DNA of 64,000 bases from Tridacna crocea. Lineage: Eukaryota; Mollusca; Bivalvia; Cardiida; Cardiidae. The stretch is from the NCBI GenBank assembly GCA_943736015.1, contig OX031063.1, positions 45,834,672-45,898,671 of the forward strand, read 5' to 3'. Positions 31,083 through 44,103 of this stretch are shown piece after piece. The translations under genes and the position numbers were made by a program. Positions within the stretch are counted from its first letter, which is position 1. Each line of letters opens with the position of its first letter. The notes under the pieces were generated by a model that was given only the letters and a program-made list of their open reading frames with translations, was not told where the DNA came from and made no database searches.

Positions 31083-33118
31083 TAATTAATTCTGATTGGC
31101 AGAAAACATTGTGCATGTATTCCCGCGAGGCCCCGGGAGATCTGAAATGGATCTGTGTCCTTTTTTACGGTTTATGTACGCTTACACTAAAATGTTAATA
31201 ATGTACAAGCAGTAATTAAACATAAGAGGGACAACCATTCCAGGAAAAGCCATAACAGCAAAATCCATTTTAAACACGCTTGGTGTACAAGATAACTTGT
31301 TCAGAACACTTTCCACGGATCTTCAAAATATCACTTTCAATGTGTGTCAGTTTTTTTTTAATTGCGATTTAGGATAGCAGCTAATTTTATTCTGACAGAA
31401 TTTTAATTTCTTTATGGGGATCCTAGAATGTAATCAGACATGCCTTGCAGCTTATGGTTTTTTGCTCGATTCTCGACACGTATGTCGGGAAATGTAATTA
31501 GGTAGAGTGGCTATCCCGGGCGAGTGTTTCGTGACAACAAACTTTAAATCTCGCTCCATAAAAGGCCAAGTGATACTCTCTAACACCGATCAACCTTGAT
31601 TACTTGAAAGGGCGCATTTAACATTGCCTAAGGGAACAAGAGCCACAAACCTTTCCAAGTGAAACTCCATACGATAATACATGTACATGTATGTATCAAA
31701 GCACTTTTTTGTCGATCCATTATCAACAGAAAGAAAAAGAGTAATTTTTTAAATAGCAAGAGCTTTAACCAGCGGTATGCTTAAAATTAAAAAGTTGCAT
31801 CGCTTACATTTTGTCAAAGTTTCTTTGTTTCGTGAAATAATTACCGTGTATCTTTTAGAAGGGTTAACGTAGCCTGTGTGGTTATGAGTTTGATTCATGA
31901 TATTTTCCAAATGTAATATTATTTTCTGTCATCATTATTCATAATTTCATAGCGCCTGAATAAGTCGTTTTTTCCCTTTTAAAGGAACACAAAACAGAGA
32001 CAATATTAATCACAGACAGATGCAAAAAAAAAGTCGAGGTGGAACTCAAATCTCTATAAATACCCAAAGGACCTTTGATTTAAAACAGGTTACGCGTGGA
32101 TTTATTAATGACTGACCTATCCCGGGGCCTGCAGCCTGAGAATCAAAAGTATTCGTATTACCTTAATTGAATCAGTCAGGGTGAACATAAAAGCACAAAA
32201 CCCATGACAATAAAAAAACAGAAGGAGAATAGTATTTCATGTTGAAGATGCATATCACCTTTTATTCTAAGGTTTAATCAACGCTAAAAGCCTTCTGAAT
32301 TATTTTCAAATACGACAGACCTGTTTTGCTAATAGTGGACCCCATTATTGGCTAAGCCACGTGACTGAATTTTATGTTATGCATGTTGCAGCTTACAGAT
32401 TTATTTGAATGGGCATGAGATAAATTGTTCGAACAGAGAAAAGTGGTTATATTGAAAAATATCTTTATTGAGATGATAGCAATCAGTGGGTAATCTAATT
32501 CAATGACTAATAATTAAAGGTCCACTAGCTGCTAGATGTACACAACTCGGGGGTCGAATTCAAGCCATTTCAATTAATGTACCGAAGAGTAGGTTTAATA
32601 TACACGCAAAACCATTCTGGTCTGACGAATTGAAATTAGCGTAAGTTAACGTAAGTTCGAGACCGCAAGGATCTCTTTAGTGACGAAAACCGTAAGAGAG
32701 GTAAACGTGTCACATGATGGCTTCACGAATGAACATATAATTTACGGAAAACAGATTATCGTAGAAGCGCTTGTTGTATTACATGATTGTATACTATAGT
32801 ACCGTGGATATATACCGGGCCCATGGCGAAGTAGCTACATTATCCCATGTACACTACTTTTTAGTGTCCACTTGCCGTTTTCGCAATGTTGTTATCAGAA
32901 ACGGTCAAAAGACGGATAAAAAGAGGTATCCGATAAGGTGAGGTAGCCTCAACCTACACTACCTAGTAGTCTACATCGGAGAATTACTTCAAGAACGAGA
33001 AAATTCAGAATCTAGTGTAAGTCTCTATTCTAAAATAAATGCAAATTGCGGTAATCCTGCCTTTGCATCGACCTGCCCATTATATCTTTTACGCCTGATC
33101 ATCTCCAAAAACTACTCA

Positions 33119-33192
<74 letters not shown>

Positions 33193-34513
33193 GGTATGCC
33201 TATAAGTGGAAACTACATGTAGATATTAACTGTACAAAATCTAACGTCGAAGTTTTCAATAATGACAAAGTTTTCAGCAACAGTTTGAGTGATTCCTAAA
33301 TACAACAAAGCGATACGGCCGTCCACTTACATGTAAGTATTCGAACTTTTCCCTCTCAAATCCCATATCGGAGCCCTACCAAAAGACCAAGAATGATTTC
33401 TACGCCATGGGCGATCTAGGTCTTAGGCCTGACTTTTTGAACCCTTTAACATCTGTTAGACCACACTGAAGTGAAATTCTAAACGGCCACTTTTGTTTCT
33501 CCTATAAATTGGAGCAAGTATGAAAAATGTTAATAAAAACAAATTGTGACGTATATCTGGACGTCGACCATAGTACTGTGGTGAAAAGATTCCCGATTTT
33601 GCCAATAGAAAAACTCCCTTTTCCGAAAAAAGGAAAACTAGCCGCTTGCGCAGGCGTGGTGTCTACCAGCCAAAACAGTTTAAAAAAGAGAAGCATAAAA
33701 TACTGAACTTCTTTAAGCAATAAGGAAAAACATGAAAATTATTCTCTGTGAAAGAAATGATATGCGAAAAAACAAGCATAAACTTTTCAAAAATATATAT
33801 TTCAATTTACAATGTTGAGTAAATGGACGACGAATAAGTTTCTTCGGCGATAAAATTGAATGAATTCTCTTCAGAATTTGGCTCAGGTATGTTTTCAGAC
33901 CTGGCAATTTTCTGCAAAAAAGGAAACCAAATAACCCGTTCCTTTTATAGGCAGCGGACGCGAAAAAACGTCAATTGGAAATTACAGCTTAAAAGTGGCC
34001 GTTTAGAAGTTCGTTTCAGTGTATACATAACAGTCATCATCCCGATTTTACTTTACAGATGTGAGTCATGGAACAAAATGTCTTGGACTGACCCTGTTAA
34101 GCTTAGCTAGTTACAATATTTTACCACAATGATAATTAAGGAACTCATGTAAGAGCACGACCAGACATAGAAGAATCTAAGGTAGAATCTATGCTAGACC
34201 TCAATTACATTAAAGCCTTAAGTAGTTGATAAAAGGAAGTTCATGTTTCTGTGTAAGATTTTGAGTGTTGACAACAGTGGATTTGTAAGCATTTTATTTT
34301 TCAGAAAATTATTTCACTATTTGTACAGCTCACTCAGAGCTGTGGATTTATATCCAAAATTTGTAGCCTCTTGGACAAATAAAACTTTCTGTTGAATATG
34401 TAGGTGTTGCTGAAACCACCCATCTAGTGACTGGTAAGGTATTGTTAGACATTTCTTTCGGCTCTTTCATCATTTCACGTGGGTTTTTGGTTGTTGAAGA
34501 TTAACACCACACC
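31083..34513. other. long repeat-poor unassigned region
   Basis: About 3.4 kb without TH1 or other recognised elements, apart from the microsatellite at 33.1 kb. No exon is supported. Local GC is somewhat higher near 31.45-31.65 kb. It could hold regulatory or conserved noncoding sequence, but nothing in the bases proves it. Confidence 0.35.
33119..33189. repeat. compound (TG)n(TA)n microsatellite
   Basis: About 18 TG units followed by about 17 TA units. Confidence 0.97.
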
Positions 34514-34742
34514 TTAACCCTTTTCTCCATAGATACTCATTTCTACACATTGCTTGTAGGAGGCTATGGAAAACATTGTGGCAAAAGGTGAAATTGCTCG
34601 TGACGAGCAATTTCACCTTTTGTCACAATGTTTTCGATGCTATCAAAAGGTGTCATATACGCATAAGAAACAGCTTCATCCTTGCTGTTATTTAGGGTCA
34701 ATTAGAGATACCATAGAAATGCCTCATGGGGTAAAGGGTTAA
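34514..34742 (-). mobile_element. TH1b variant MITE, copy 2
   Basis: TTAACCCTTTTCTCC and GGGTAAAGGGTTAA ends. It shares its whole internal sequence, inverted, with 7,408-7,635, including AAAAGGTGAAATTGCTCGTG at the centre. Confidence 0.85.
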
Positions 34743-34879
34743 TACAAGGACACGATCTTTTGGGGAAAAAATAAGGTGACCATTGACGTTGCATCAAAAC
34801 AAATGACATTACAAGATATTACGGTTTGTTCACTGAAAACGGACACAAGGATTGCACGTACAATTAGACAAACAAAATG

Positions 34880-35830
34880 TTAATATCAAAGCAAATTCGG
34901 AAGTGGTCATTCCAATCAAAATAGCCCATATAAAGTCAGGAAGTGAAGCTTTGTTAGAAACTTTATCAGACCTAGCAAAGCAGAACATCATTGGAGCTAG
35001 TTAGAATTAGAAATGGAGTGCAACACGCGAAAAGGGTCATTCGGACATTTGCGTAAAGTGTCGTATCTGATCAGCGTCTGCTGTCCGCACAGGCTAATCC
35101 GAAACGACACTTTCCGATTTTATGTGATTTTCTGTTTTACGCAAGTCTACTGTAGCACAAAATCTAATGTAGTCGTAAAGTGCCGTCCCGGATTAGCCTG
35201 CGCGAACTGCGCAGGCTAATCCGGGACGACACTTTACGCAAATGTCCGAATGCACCTTTTCGCGTGTTGCACTCCAAATGGAAAGACAATATGGAGGGCT
35301 GTAAATCCAAATAATCATGGTATAATATCGAACAAAAATATTTCCTTCGACCTATCAAATTCAAACAGGGGTAAAAATACAAAGCTTTTGAAGCTAAATG
35401 AAGGAATGCACGATATCGGTAACACCAACTTACAAGTTCATAAGATAGATAAAGACAATACTAAGCCAGTGCGAACACCGTTTTATAAACAAACACCCAA
35501 CAAGCGACGTATTTTAGATAGTATGCTATCAGAGGTAAAGGATAATGGCATACTGAAAGAAAGTTATTCCGAATAGTACCTGCTTGAAGTTCACAAATAC
35601 CGGTTTGCCTTTCATTACAGAAAACTAAATAGAGTCACAAAGCCGATTGCATAACCACTTCCGACATTGTCCGACATGTTAGAGGCAATAGGTGAAGCTC
35701 ATCCTCAATTTTTCACAACCTTAGACATTGGAAAAGCTTTTTGGCAAGTCCTGTTAAGTGAATCTAGTACGGAAAAGGCTGCGTCTGTTCACGAAATTGT
35801 CGTACGTTACATGAATTTTGGCAGAAAGAA
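34880..35830 (+). pseudogene. Gypsy-type retrotransposon pol remnant
   Basis: Upstream, a peptide reads NSEVVIPIKIAHIKSGSEAL and QNIIGA, as found between protease and RT in some Gypsy elements. After the MITE at 35,014-35,276 it continues with HKIDKDNTKPVRTPFYKQTP, NGILKES, YRKLNRVTKPI and FFTTLDIGKAFWQV, the first RT blocks. Stops interrupt it at NIIGAS and KESYSE, and no YxDD, RNase H, integrase or LTR follows. A different lineage from the intact element at 15 kb. Confidence 0.75.
35014..35276 (+). mobile_element. family 3 MITE, 263 bp
   Basis: Ends TGGAGTGCAACACGCGAAAA and the complement. Two internal hairpins carry GATTAGCCTGCGC / GCGCAGGCTAATC stems. Same length as 44,866-45,128. It is inserted within the Gypsy remnant, splitting its reading frame. 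Confidence 0.9.
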
Positions 35831-36208
35831 TAAATTGATGGAACGGACATTGCATTGTATTAAGACTTCATGTTTTGGAATAATGTACTGTTCTGTGATT
35901 CTACATGAGGAAAAATTACTATGAAAAAGTCAACGTTGATTAATATTCACTGTATATTCATAGTTGAAATGTAATCAGTGTTGAATTCGTTGTTTGGGAT
36001 CACTGATATATGAAGACAAAATCATTGAAAGTTGAAAACACTGTACATAGCTAAAGCTGAGTTGTTTAAAACTAAGCTTAGATCCCTTAGGGCTAATATG
36101 TGAGTTTGAAAACGTTGTGGCAAAAGAGGACTCTTGAAAAACTTGCCCCATTCGCTCAGATTTATATAATACTCTGGTGTGCTTCGACACTATTCTGTAA
36201 AGGTGTGA

Positions 36209-36420
36209 GTAAGTCAGGACCAGTGGTACCGAGTAGCTTTCTTCCTGTTAGTCTTACGTTTATTTTCTTTCAACAGTTTGTCTCTATCGAGGATGTCGAC
36301 ATGCTCTAGCTGCGATTCAATGGCTTTCCCACTAAACCCTCTTTGTCTTAGTTTTTGTTTAAAGCTCTTCTCTGTTTATTATAGTCTTCATCTTTTTCGC
36401 AGATTCTTTTAAGTCGAAGC
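36209..36420 (-). pseudogene. possible retroelement RT C-terminal fragment
   Basis: On the minus strand a frame gives KRICEKDEDYNKQRRALNKK, LRQRGFSGKAIESQL, then ILDRDKLL. The R-I-C...L...RG(F/Y)...I pattern recalls a region after the RT core in Penelope/GIY-YIG-type retroelements. It is short and isolated, and I am not sure. Confidence 0.35.
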
Positions 36421-37166
36421 CCGAGGCTATAGGCTAACCCCTTTTTTTATGAGGGGTGAAAATTAGACTGTTATTTTTCAAACAGCCCGGCGTTTTAATG
36501 ACCATGAGCACGCAGGCTTTCAAAACATGTGAAACTGCTGGAAAACAGTATTTTCTCTTTTTTCAAATTGTTTTACTATCTATTCTAATACTTTTTCAAG
36601 CAAAAGCAAAAGGACTTTATCTTTTTTTTTTGTTCTGCTCGGGGGCCCCTCAACTTTTCTCTTTGAAAGTGCAGATTTTATTTTCATGTGTTTCCTATTT
36701 TGGTCATAAACTTGATTTCATGAAAGCAATCTGGTTCCAATCTTGTGTTGCGCTGTTTACAGAGACAGGCATTAATTGGTTTTCAGTACAACCTGGGTCC
36801 AGCAGAGATGTGTCCCGGCTGACAAGTTAACGTGTAAGATGGTTCCCTCGTGATTTCTAGTCTGGATTTATTTATTTAATTACTTACCGGTCTATCCTCC
36901 TTTCATCTGATCTTACACAACTGCAAGAGGAGTTTCAAAATAGAGAAACTATTGTTCGGTATTGTAGAATTTTGGTATAAGAACGAAAATCATGATACGT
37001 GCGAAAAATGTAAAGAAGGAGCAACCCTATAATATACTACTCAGAATTTGCTAGGGATCACCCTAAAAGATTCACCCTAAATATATATGTGGCATGTATC
37101 ATGTATAGTTTTACAATATGTTACATTGCCAGACTGATCAATAAAATGACCAGTGGAAATGGACCT
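36421..37166. other. mostly unassigned, faint TH1 trace
   Basis: Between about 36,481 and 36,640 the order of blocks (TTTTAATGACCATGAGCA, CAGTATTTTCTCTTTT, CAAGC) faintly follows TH1. The 124-codon frame over it is not a gene. The rest is unassigned. Confidence 0.35.
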
Positions 37167-37386
37167 TTAAGCCTTTACAATGCCAACTGTTAAAGACACT
37201 GAGAAAGAAGTCTTTAGAAAACATTGTTGGAAAAGGAGAAAATGTTGGTATCCAGTATTTTTTCCTTTACCAATTATGTTTTCTACCCTATGACAGACAG
37301 CATAGTGCACGTTGCATATAGGATTTGGTCAGCAAATGCTTTCAACTTGGACAAATCTAGAATTTTACAGTATGGTAAAGAGTTTA
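37167..37386 (+). mobile_element. TH1 MITE, diverged
   Basis: TTAAGCCTTTACAATGCC start, TATGGTAAAGAGTTTA end. The centre reads GAAAATGTTGGTATCCAGTA, with mismatched stems. Confidence 0.75.
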
Positions 37387-37587
37387 TGCAAAACTGTTGT
37401 AACCTATACACCCATACAGAAATATGTAAGTGATCCCTATCAAAATTTGAGTAGTATAGATTTCATTCACACGTGAAATTTATGTATTAGTTTCGACCTT
37501 AGGACGTAAACTGAAAACAATGATAAAAGACAATTTTTGACGAAGACATACACAGCCGAGAAAAGGTAAGAGAACAGATAATTGTAT

Positions 37588-38560
37588 AAACAAGAGAGCC
37601 ACGATTGCCTTGGAGTCGCTCATCTGAACCATCTGACCAAACATGATACATTTCCCGTCCCTGTATTGTGACAAACATTCTAAAAAGCATTCAAAAATAT
37701 TGAGCCAACACTGGGAGTCTAGCTTGCACACAAGCTTTTTCTAGAATTTGCCTCATAACCTACTCTTAATCCAAACATATACCATTTTACAAGGTGTTGT
37801 AAATATTATCAAAACAAAGATTCTGACGACTTTTCCTGAATATTGGACAGAAAACGTGGTCTCTAGAATGTAAAAGTGGTTTCTCCAAGATTTGTAATGG
37901 CGAACTACTTTTTGACCCAATGTCACCTATTTTCAGTCTCATCTTATTTATCATCAATAAAACCCTACTGACTAATTTCGATAAGTGTTGGACAGAACAA
38001 AAATATGGCCCTCAACGCCTACACATGTATTTTCAAAGATTTGACCTAGTTTTTAACGGGACGTGACTTATTTTCGAACTTATATTAGATATCATCAACA
38101 CAAACATTCTGAAGAACTTTCAAGTGTTTTGGATAGAAAATGTGGTCTCTAGAGTGTACTTCAGATTTTTCTACAATTTAACCAAGTGACCTAGTGTTTG
38201 CTCTGATATGAGCCATTCTCAACTCGTCCGAGATATCATCAAGACAAACATGCTGACTACTTTCAAAACGGTTTTGGACTGAAAATGTGGCCTCTAGAGT
38301 GTACACAAGTTTTCTTTTATTTGATTTGACTCAATGCCCTAGATTTGGACTCGACATGACCCACTTTCAAGCCCCTCCGAGGTCATATCAAGACAAACAC
38401 TCTGACCAAGTTTCATAAGTATTGGACCAAAGGTGTGGCCCCTAGAGCGTATAAAAGGTAAAAGTTAGCGACGGACGACCTACACGGAAAGACGCACGAC
38501 TCTTGACGGACACAGCATGACCACAAAAGCTCACCTTGAGCGCTTTGAGCTGGCTGACCT
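37588..38560. repeat. about 145-bp tandem array with mollusc-type flanks
   Basis: The array proper (about 37,760-38,450) has about 4.5 units marked by GTGGTCTCTAGAGTGTAC at about 37,856, 38,003, 38,142, 38,286 and 38,434, and by ATCATCAAGACAAACAT. It starts with AGAGCCACGATTGCCTTGG and ends with GACGGACGACC...ACAAAAGCTCACCTTGAGCG. I recall this layout from bivalve genomes. Noncoding. Confidence 0.75.
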
Positions 38561-40374
38561 AGGTCAGTATCTTTTGCAGATGAATCAAACCCCCTTTTCA
38601 TGCATGGCTCAAATGTATTCGGATGAAAGGGGGGGGGGAAGACCCTACAAAATGAGGAGTGCAGAAATTGTGTATTCTGTACATACATGTACCTGAATTC
38701 CATTTAGTAAAAATTTTAAGACTTGTTCAGAGGCAGTATGTGTGACATACACAACGACAAGGACAGTCGAACCCGATTGAAAATTTCTACAACGTCATGC
38801 ATTCTACCTGTTATGATAGGATTTCTCCGTGTCTGCAAGCTCTTTCTGTCTTGCGTATGGTATAAAAACTTTGTCTTTAGAACTATACTCCACATGGTAT
38901 TTCAATTAATTGACATAATAGTCTTACACAGATACAACTTTTCTTCATGGAAACGGAATATTTTTCCAATTTGTGTTTGATGTAAATGAGATAATGACAA
39001 ATGCAGCACTGAAAATAGTTGGTAATTTCAGTATTTTAAAAGAGGCCTTAAGCATTTGAAAGAACTGTCCGCGCAGGCTGACATGAATCGAAACTTTTGA
39101 TATTTTTAAATCCCTATACCCCGTCATTCGTCAGATTAAACTGATTTTACGTATCCATACTAATGTGATGTCTCGTTGGTCGCCCGGCAGAAGCCGGCGA
39201 CCTATATTTAATATAGTCGAGAAGAGATGTTCATGGAGAGTGTAGGTACTTCCGCTTGAAATCTTTCATCATATTCGCCAGGTTTATTTTGGTAAAATAG
39301 GTGTGAATATTTGTGAAATTGTTGTGTGTGTTTTTTTTCATCACCTCTTTTGAAGCTGTTGACTTGTTTTTAAACCGATAAAGAATCATGAAAGAATTAT
39401 TAACGTTCTGGTGCCCAATGTTTTGTGAAACAATTAATGTTCTGGTACAGAATGCATCTGTTTTACGCGAATGAATGTCAGATGACGACACTGGCATAAA
39501 AGAAGCATAAAATGTAAATCGGGCATTTTTGCAATGCGAAAACCCATACTTTATTTTGACAGTTGATCATATGGCAAATTCATCACATTGTAGGTCACTA
39601 TTGCCATGTCAATTTCATTGGAAAACAATAACTAATTTTTTTCACAAATGAAAAATAACTGAAAAAATTCGAGTCAGATATGTTCTGTTGTCTACATATT
39701 TGTCTGTTTAATAATGGAAAAACAATTCATTTTCGGGCGACCTTGACGCCCTTGCGTCTTCTTTTTCTCTTGTAGTGTAATAATGTAGTGTAATGCATAT
39801 TACTTTAAAGCATAACTGGTCCTAATCAGTACATGAATATGTTGAAGGCTGTGACAAATAGTGAAAATGTTTTTATATGGAAATTTTCCCTTTTTGTCAC
39901 ATCCAATAACCTTTCAGTAAATGATAGCGTAATATTTTTATTTACTTTTTTTTCCGATCTACTCACTTTACCTTTACATTAATCCTTCTGTACTAACACT
40001 TAAACAATACATGATTGTGAATGTGTGATGATGAAGATCTGTAAAGATCAAATCTTTAATAAAGGATTTATCTATCTATTGAAATGCATTATTCTCCCTT
40101 TTGCCAGGGTGTGGCTTAATAATAGAACTACCTCCTTTCCATTAGAGTCGATTCTGTAACTATGTTTTGTGAAGTTTGGAGGTAAGGATTGAAGCTCCTG
40201 TGTGTAAAATGAACTAGAATTTAACTAATGAATACAGATCTATATATTTCATGAGCATTCGTGTTTTGTGTAGAGAATACTTGGCGGTCTTTAAAGGTTT
40301 TAGATCTTTTAGCCTCAAGTATGCAAACTTACACTTTTTAGCGGCTAAGAATGACTAACAATAACTTAGAATGT
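38561..40374. other. unassigned sequence
   Basis: About 1.8 kb without a gene. 39,065-39,095 carries CCGCGCAGGCTGACATGAAT, a scrap of the small hairpin repeat also at 52,728 and 58,468. A run of nine G lies near 38,630. Confidence 0.35.
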
Positions 40375-41045
40375 CATCTATCAACCTGCGAAGTTTCATC
40401 TTTACATCTAACGAGTACACAAGTTATGCTCTGGACAAAGTTTAAGAAAAGTAACAAAGGACAATAACTGATAAATCATGCAATCAAGAGTTATTGTTTT
40501 TGTGCCTTGTACTTCTTGATGAGAATTTTCCATCTGTGAAGTATTATGTTTAGACATATACCACTTTTTAAGATATGCTTCGCACAAAATTGGAGGTTGA
40601 AAAAGCAAAGGGCAATAACTCATAAAATCATGGCACTGAAAGTTATGGTTCTTGTACACTGCACTTCTTATGAAAGTTATCTTTCAACCTGTGAAGTTTC
40701 ATGGTTATTTCACCTGTAGTTTTCAAGCTGTGCTTTTGACAAAAATAAGGTAAGAAAAGGGGAAAAGGACAATAACTCTTAAACTTATACAATCAAAAGT
40801 TATGGTTCATGTACACTGCATTTCTTCTTGATCAGATCTATCGACCACGTGTACACCTTTGATATTTTTTGAGTTATGCTCCGGACAAAATTTAAGTATG
40901 AAAAATAACAAAAATTATTGCATTGGGAAGTATGGTTTTTGTACACTGCACTATTCCTTGATAAGATCTATCCACTTGTGAAGTTTCATATTTATAGCTC
41001 TAATAGTTTTTAGTTATGCTCGGGAGAAGAAAGTGGGACGGAAGG
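40375..41045. repeat. about 150-bp imperfect tandem array, copy B
   Basis: Same unit as 23,560-24,240 (GAAGTTTCAT, AGTTATGCTC, GGACAAAATTTAAG, GGCAATAACTC), about five units. It ends in the same style of tail, GACAGATGGACGGACGGC. Confidence 0.75.
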
Positions 41046-41829
41046 ACAGATGGACGGACGGCTACTAGTACCGTATCCCCTGCCGCCTTTCAGAGAGGAT
41101 GATAAACGTGGCTAAAACAAGCCAACCCTTCGTCAGGGAAGCAAATCGTGCAGCGTCGAATCTCATTATTTGTAACGTTAAAAGGATAACTTAATACCCT
41201 ATCTAAAAAAATTATAAGTTCACATGTCCTTGACTTTGATCTCGAGATAATAGTTTAGGTACAGGACAATGCAAATAATTTTGTTCTCGTAAGTTCATTC
41301 TATCTTAAAATCTGTAAAATCTCAGAACAGGTAAAATGATTTGCTTTGTCCAAAAGATAAACGGTCTATTCCTGTCAAAGCCGTCTTTTTGATATGCCAC
41401 ACAGACTCTTAAAGGAATCGTTGCTGTGATTTTTTCTTCTCATTTTCTTCTTTCATTAGAATAGACAAAAGTATCACCAAAAAGATTGGGAAAAAAAAAT
41501 AGTTCTTTAACAAAAAAAAAAAAAAAAAAAAAAAAAAACCATGGAAAATAAATTTTTCGGTTTTCTTCTAAACATGGCTTATCAGCATTTAAAATCAAAC
41601 AAACAAGAAAAGCATCGAGCCATTTTGTCTTGAAAAAATGTAAGTTGATGGTATTAAGAGCACAAAGACTGAGTGTTTAACAAAATTAAAGATTTGAAAT
41701 CTGGAACTTATATGATCCCTTCATTTTTTTAGCAGAGTAGTCGTATGTGGTAACTAATTATCTTTCACTTTTTGACAACAAATCATTTAAATTAATAGTT
41801 ACTTATCTCAGGTTTTTAATTGATGTTAG
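41046..41829. other. unassigned, with 27-base poly-A
   Basis: An A run at about 41,512-41,538 may be a retroposon tail, but nothing upstream is recognisable. No gene. Confidence 0.4.
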
Positions 41830-42235
41830 AATAAAAATATGCCAAATCTCTATCGCAGTGACATCATCAAATTCATCCACCAAACTGCGCGTTCACTGAC
41901 ATCAGTTTTCATTGAATTGGAAGACTCAGAAGGGAAATTCTATGTCGTCAGCATACTCAACGGGAAACTTCGCTGAATACACATTGGAATCGTAAAAATT
42001 TGCAGTATGATAAATTCATTGTGCGGTCAGGTAGCCAGGGACTTGGAAACTTGTTCAAGGCTGTGGCAGATCGGCTCGGGGCGACAGGATATCCCACAGT
42101 TATGAACAAGTTTCTAAGTCCCCCGCCAACTGACCGTACAGTTAATATAGTATTACGCGGCTTTAAATTCGCAGAGATATTCGCCTATCTAGATTTTTTT
42201 TGCCGGAAATCAAAATTTCCTGTAAAACATGGTAT
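41830..42235 (+). repeat. family Z repeat, uninterrupted copy
   Basis: It shares GACATCAT, GGGAAATTCTAT and AACAAGTTTCTAAGTCCC with 25,090-25,860 but lacks Y. An inner inverted repeat pairs GGACTTGGAAACTTGTTCA with TGAACAAGTTTCTAAGTCC. Confidence 0.55.
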
Positions 42236-42354
42236 ACAACAAAATATAATTTCCATTTCAAACGTATTTGATTTGTAGCATAAAAACTAAATAGCTTGCT
42301 ATTTAGAGCATAAACAAACAATCCAATCGATAAGGAGCCTTCAGATTATGTGGT

Positions 42355-42495
42355 TTGTAAAGGGTAGAAAAAATTCTGGACGAAAGGGGAAAAAAAATGA
42401 AAAGAACTACTGATGTCTTACTTGCCAACACTGTTTTCATAAGCCCTATCACATAGGACTCATAAAACACAGGATTTATTGTCTGTTAAAGGGCT
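42355..42495 (-). mobile_element. TH1 MITE fragment
   Basis: AGGGTAGAAAAAATTCTGG... and the right end TCTGTTAAAGGGCTAAG survive. The palindrome is lost. Confidence 0.45.
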
Positions 42496-42649
42496 AAGAA
42501 AAAAAAGAAAACATCCTCAAAAGTTCTCCCAATTTAACTTTGATATACAATACAAGGGTCAAATATAATCCATGTTTGCACAAACCATAAGGTATTCTGA
42601 GCACTGATTGTATGTAACTGTAACAGTTCTGTTAAATAGCCCCAAAGGC

Positions 42650-42720
42650 TGGGACTGAACCTAGAGCCTTCAGGTCCAAACTCTGTAGGCAAACGCTCTA
42701 CTACGTTGCTACAAAAGCTA
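42650..42720 (-). repeat. tRNA-like SINE head fragment
   Basis: On the minus strand GTAGTAGAGCGTTTGCC (A box) is followed by CTCTAGGTTCAGTCCCAG (B box). No body or cloverleaf, so a SINE remnant rather than a tRNA gene. Confidence 0.5.
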
Positions 42721-42900
42721 GCTCTACAGCAAGACAGATGAGTGTACCCTTACACAAACACAAGCTATACATTTATATCAATCTTGAGATAGACCAGTAT
42801 ACAACATATTAATCCATGTCGGGTTTCCTTGTCATCTGACAACTGGATCTGCAAAAAAATTTGATTTGGATTTATTTTAACACTTTACTGAACACTCATG

Positions 42901-43119
42901 TTAAGCCTTAGGCTGCTAAGTGCAACTCAATGGCCTTTTGTGGACAGTGTAGATCAAGATCAGACTGCACAGAACGTGAAGTCTGATATTTGATCTACAC
43001 TGTCCGATAATCTGTTGAAGATATTTATCATGCTCAAAATGACCTTGAAATAGCAACCTTTTGGATTTTAGTATCAACTTGAAGGTTTCATTTGAGTTAT
43101 TCAGCAGGACAAGGGTTAA
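42901..43119 (+). mobile_element. family 2 hairpin element, next to TH1
   Basis: Starts TTAAGCCTTAGGCTGCTAAG, ends GCAGGACAAGGGTTAA. Core hairpin GTGTAGATCAAGATCAGACT facing its complement. The terminal TTAA adjoins a decayed TH1. Confidence 0.75.
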
Positions 43120-43290
43120 TAACCCAGAAGGAAATAGCAATTGAAAGCATCATTGGACAAGGACAAAATTATAGTAAACAGTATTTTCTCCTGTCCCGAC
43201 AGTGTTTTCAATCATAAGAGTGAACTTCAACTTATTTGTTTAAGTTTTTGAATTATTGTCTGCAGATACATTTCAAGAGCCTAAACCTTG
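43116..43290 (+). mobile_element. TH1 MITE, strongly diverged
   Basis: It keeps GAAAGCATCATTGGACAAGG facing CCTGTCCCGACAGTGTTTTC and a right half ATTATTGTCTGCAGATACAT. The ends are weak. Confidence 0.5.
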
Positions 43291-43876
43291 TCATGGTTTA
43301 ATAACGAAATATTGGCATCCATTTAAATACCATTTTTCATTGAAGAAACAACTTTTCCAACTGGCTGAGTTTTATTTGGCTGTACTAAAAATCAAGGGTA
43401 TTTATCATGATTTATAATGGTGGCTTTTGTCTGCGATTACGCTTTAAGTCAAACCAAGAACATCAACAGCTCACCATAGAGATTGTTGACGTGTGAGCTT
43501 AAATAAATACACTAAACATGATGGCTATATTTTCCTTTACAATAGCACTTTAAGCATTTCTAAAACCATTATTAATTATCACAATGCAAGACACTTTTGA
43601 AATATTTAAACTTTTGCATTCAGATATCAAGGTTTTGATTTTCAAAAGCGCATTTTACAAACTCAGTAAGACTATAAATACAACTATTTCTAAACTTTCA
43701 TATAGTTGGTATAATCATCGTAGACTGCAAACAATTCAAATCTAAAATCGTGTGCTTATAGAAGTGGGATTTTACTATGTTAGTTGTCTGATTTAATCTA
43801 ATCTTGCTACAAAGGAAACAAACTGTCCTCATTCTGAAGTGTAAACGGCTATTGTGTTGAAACTAGTATGATTTTA
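43291..43876. other. unassigned sequence
   Basis: No gene or recognised repeat. Confidence 0.35.
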
Positions 43877-44103
43877 TTTAAACCTTTACAAAACAACCCC
43901 AAATTTAAACGATCCTGAGGAATAAAGCTTTTAAAAAGAACTTCGAAATATGAGAAAATGCCGGTAACCAGCATCTTTCCTTTTCCCACATTGTCTTCAA
44001 ACCTTCCAAAAATAAAACTCATATTTTGAGCCATATTGATTCTGTTATCAGCAAATGCTTTGCACTTGGACAAGTCTCAGTTTTTTTTGTGTGGTAAAGA
44101 GGA
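43877..44103 (+). mobile_element. TH1 MITE, moderately diverged
   Basis: TTTAAACCTTTACAAAAC start and GTGTGGTAAAGAGGA end. The centre is ATGCCGGTAACCAGCATC with shortened stems. Confidence 0.7.

Noticed and set aside
36456-36830. 124-codon plus-strand frame
   Set aside because: It overlaps a faint TH1 trace and a T-rich run and has no recognisable motif.
41512-41538. Poly-A tail of a processed retrogene
   Set aside because: No exon-like or LINE/SINE sequence is recognisable upstream.
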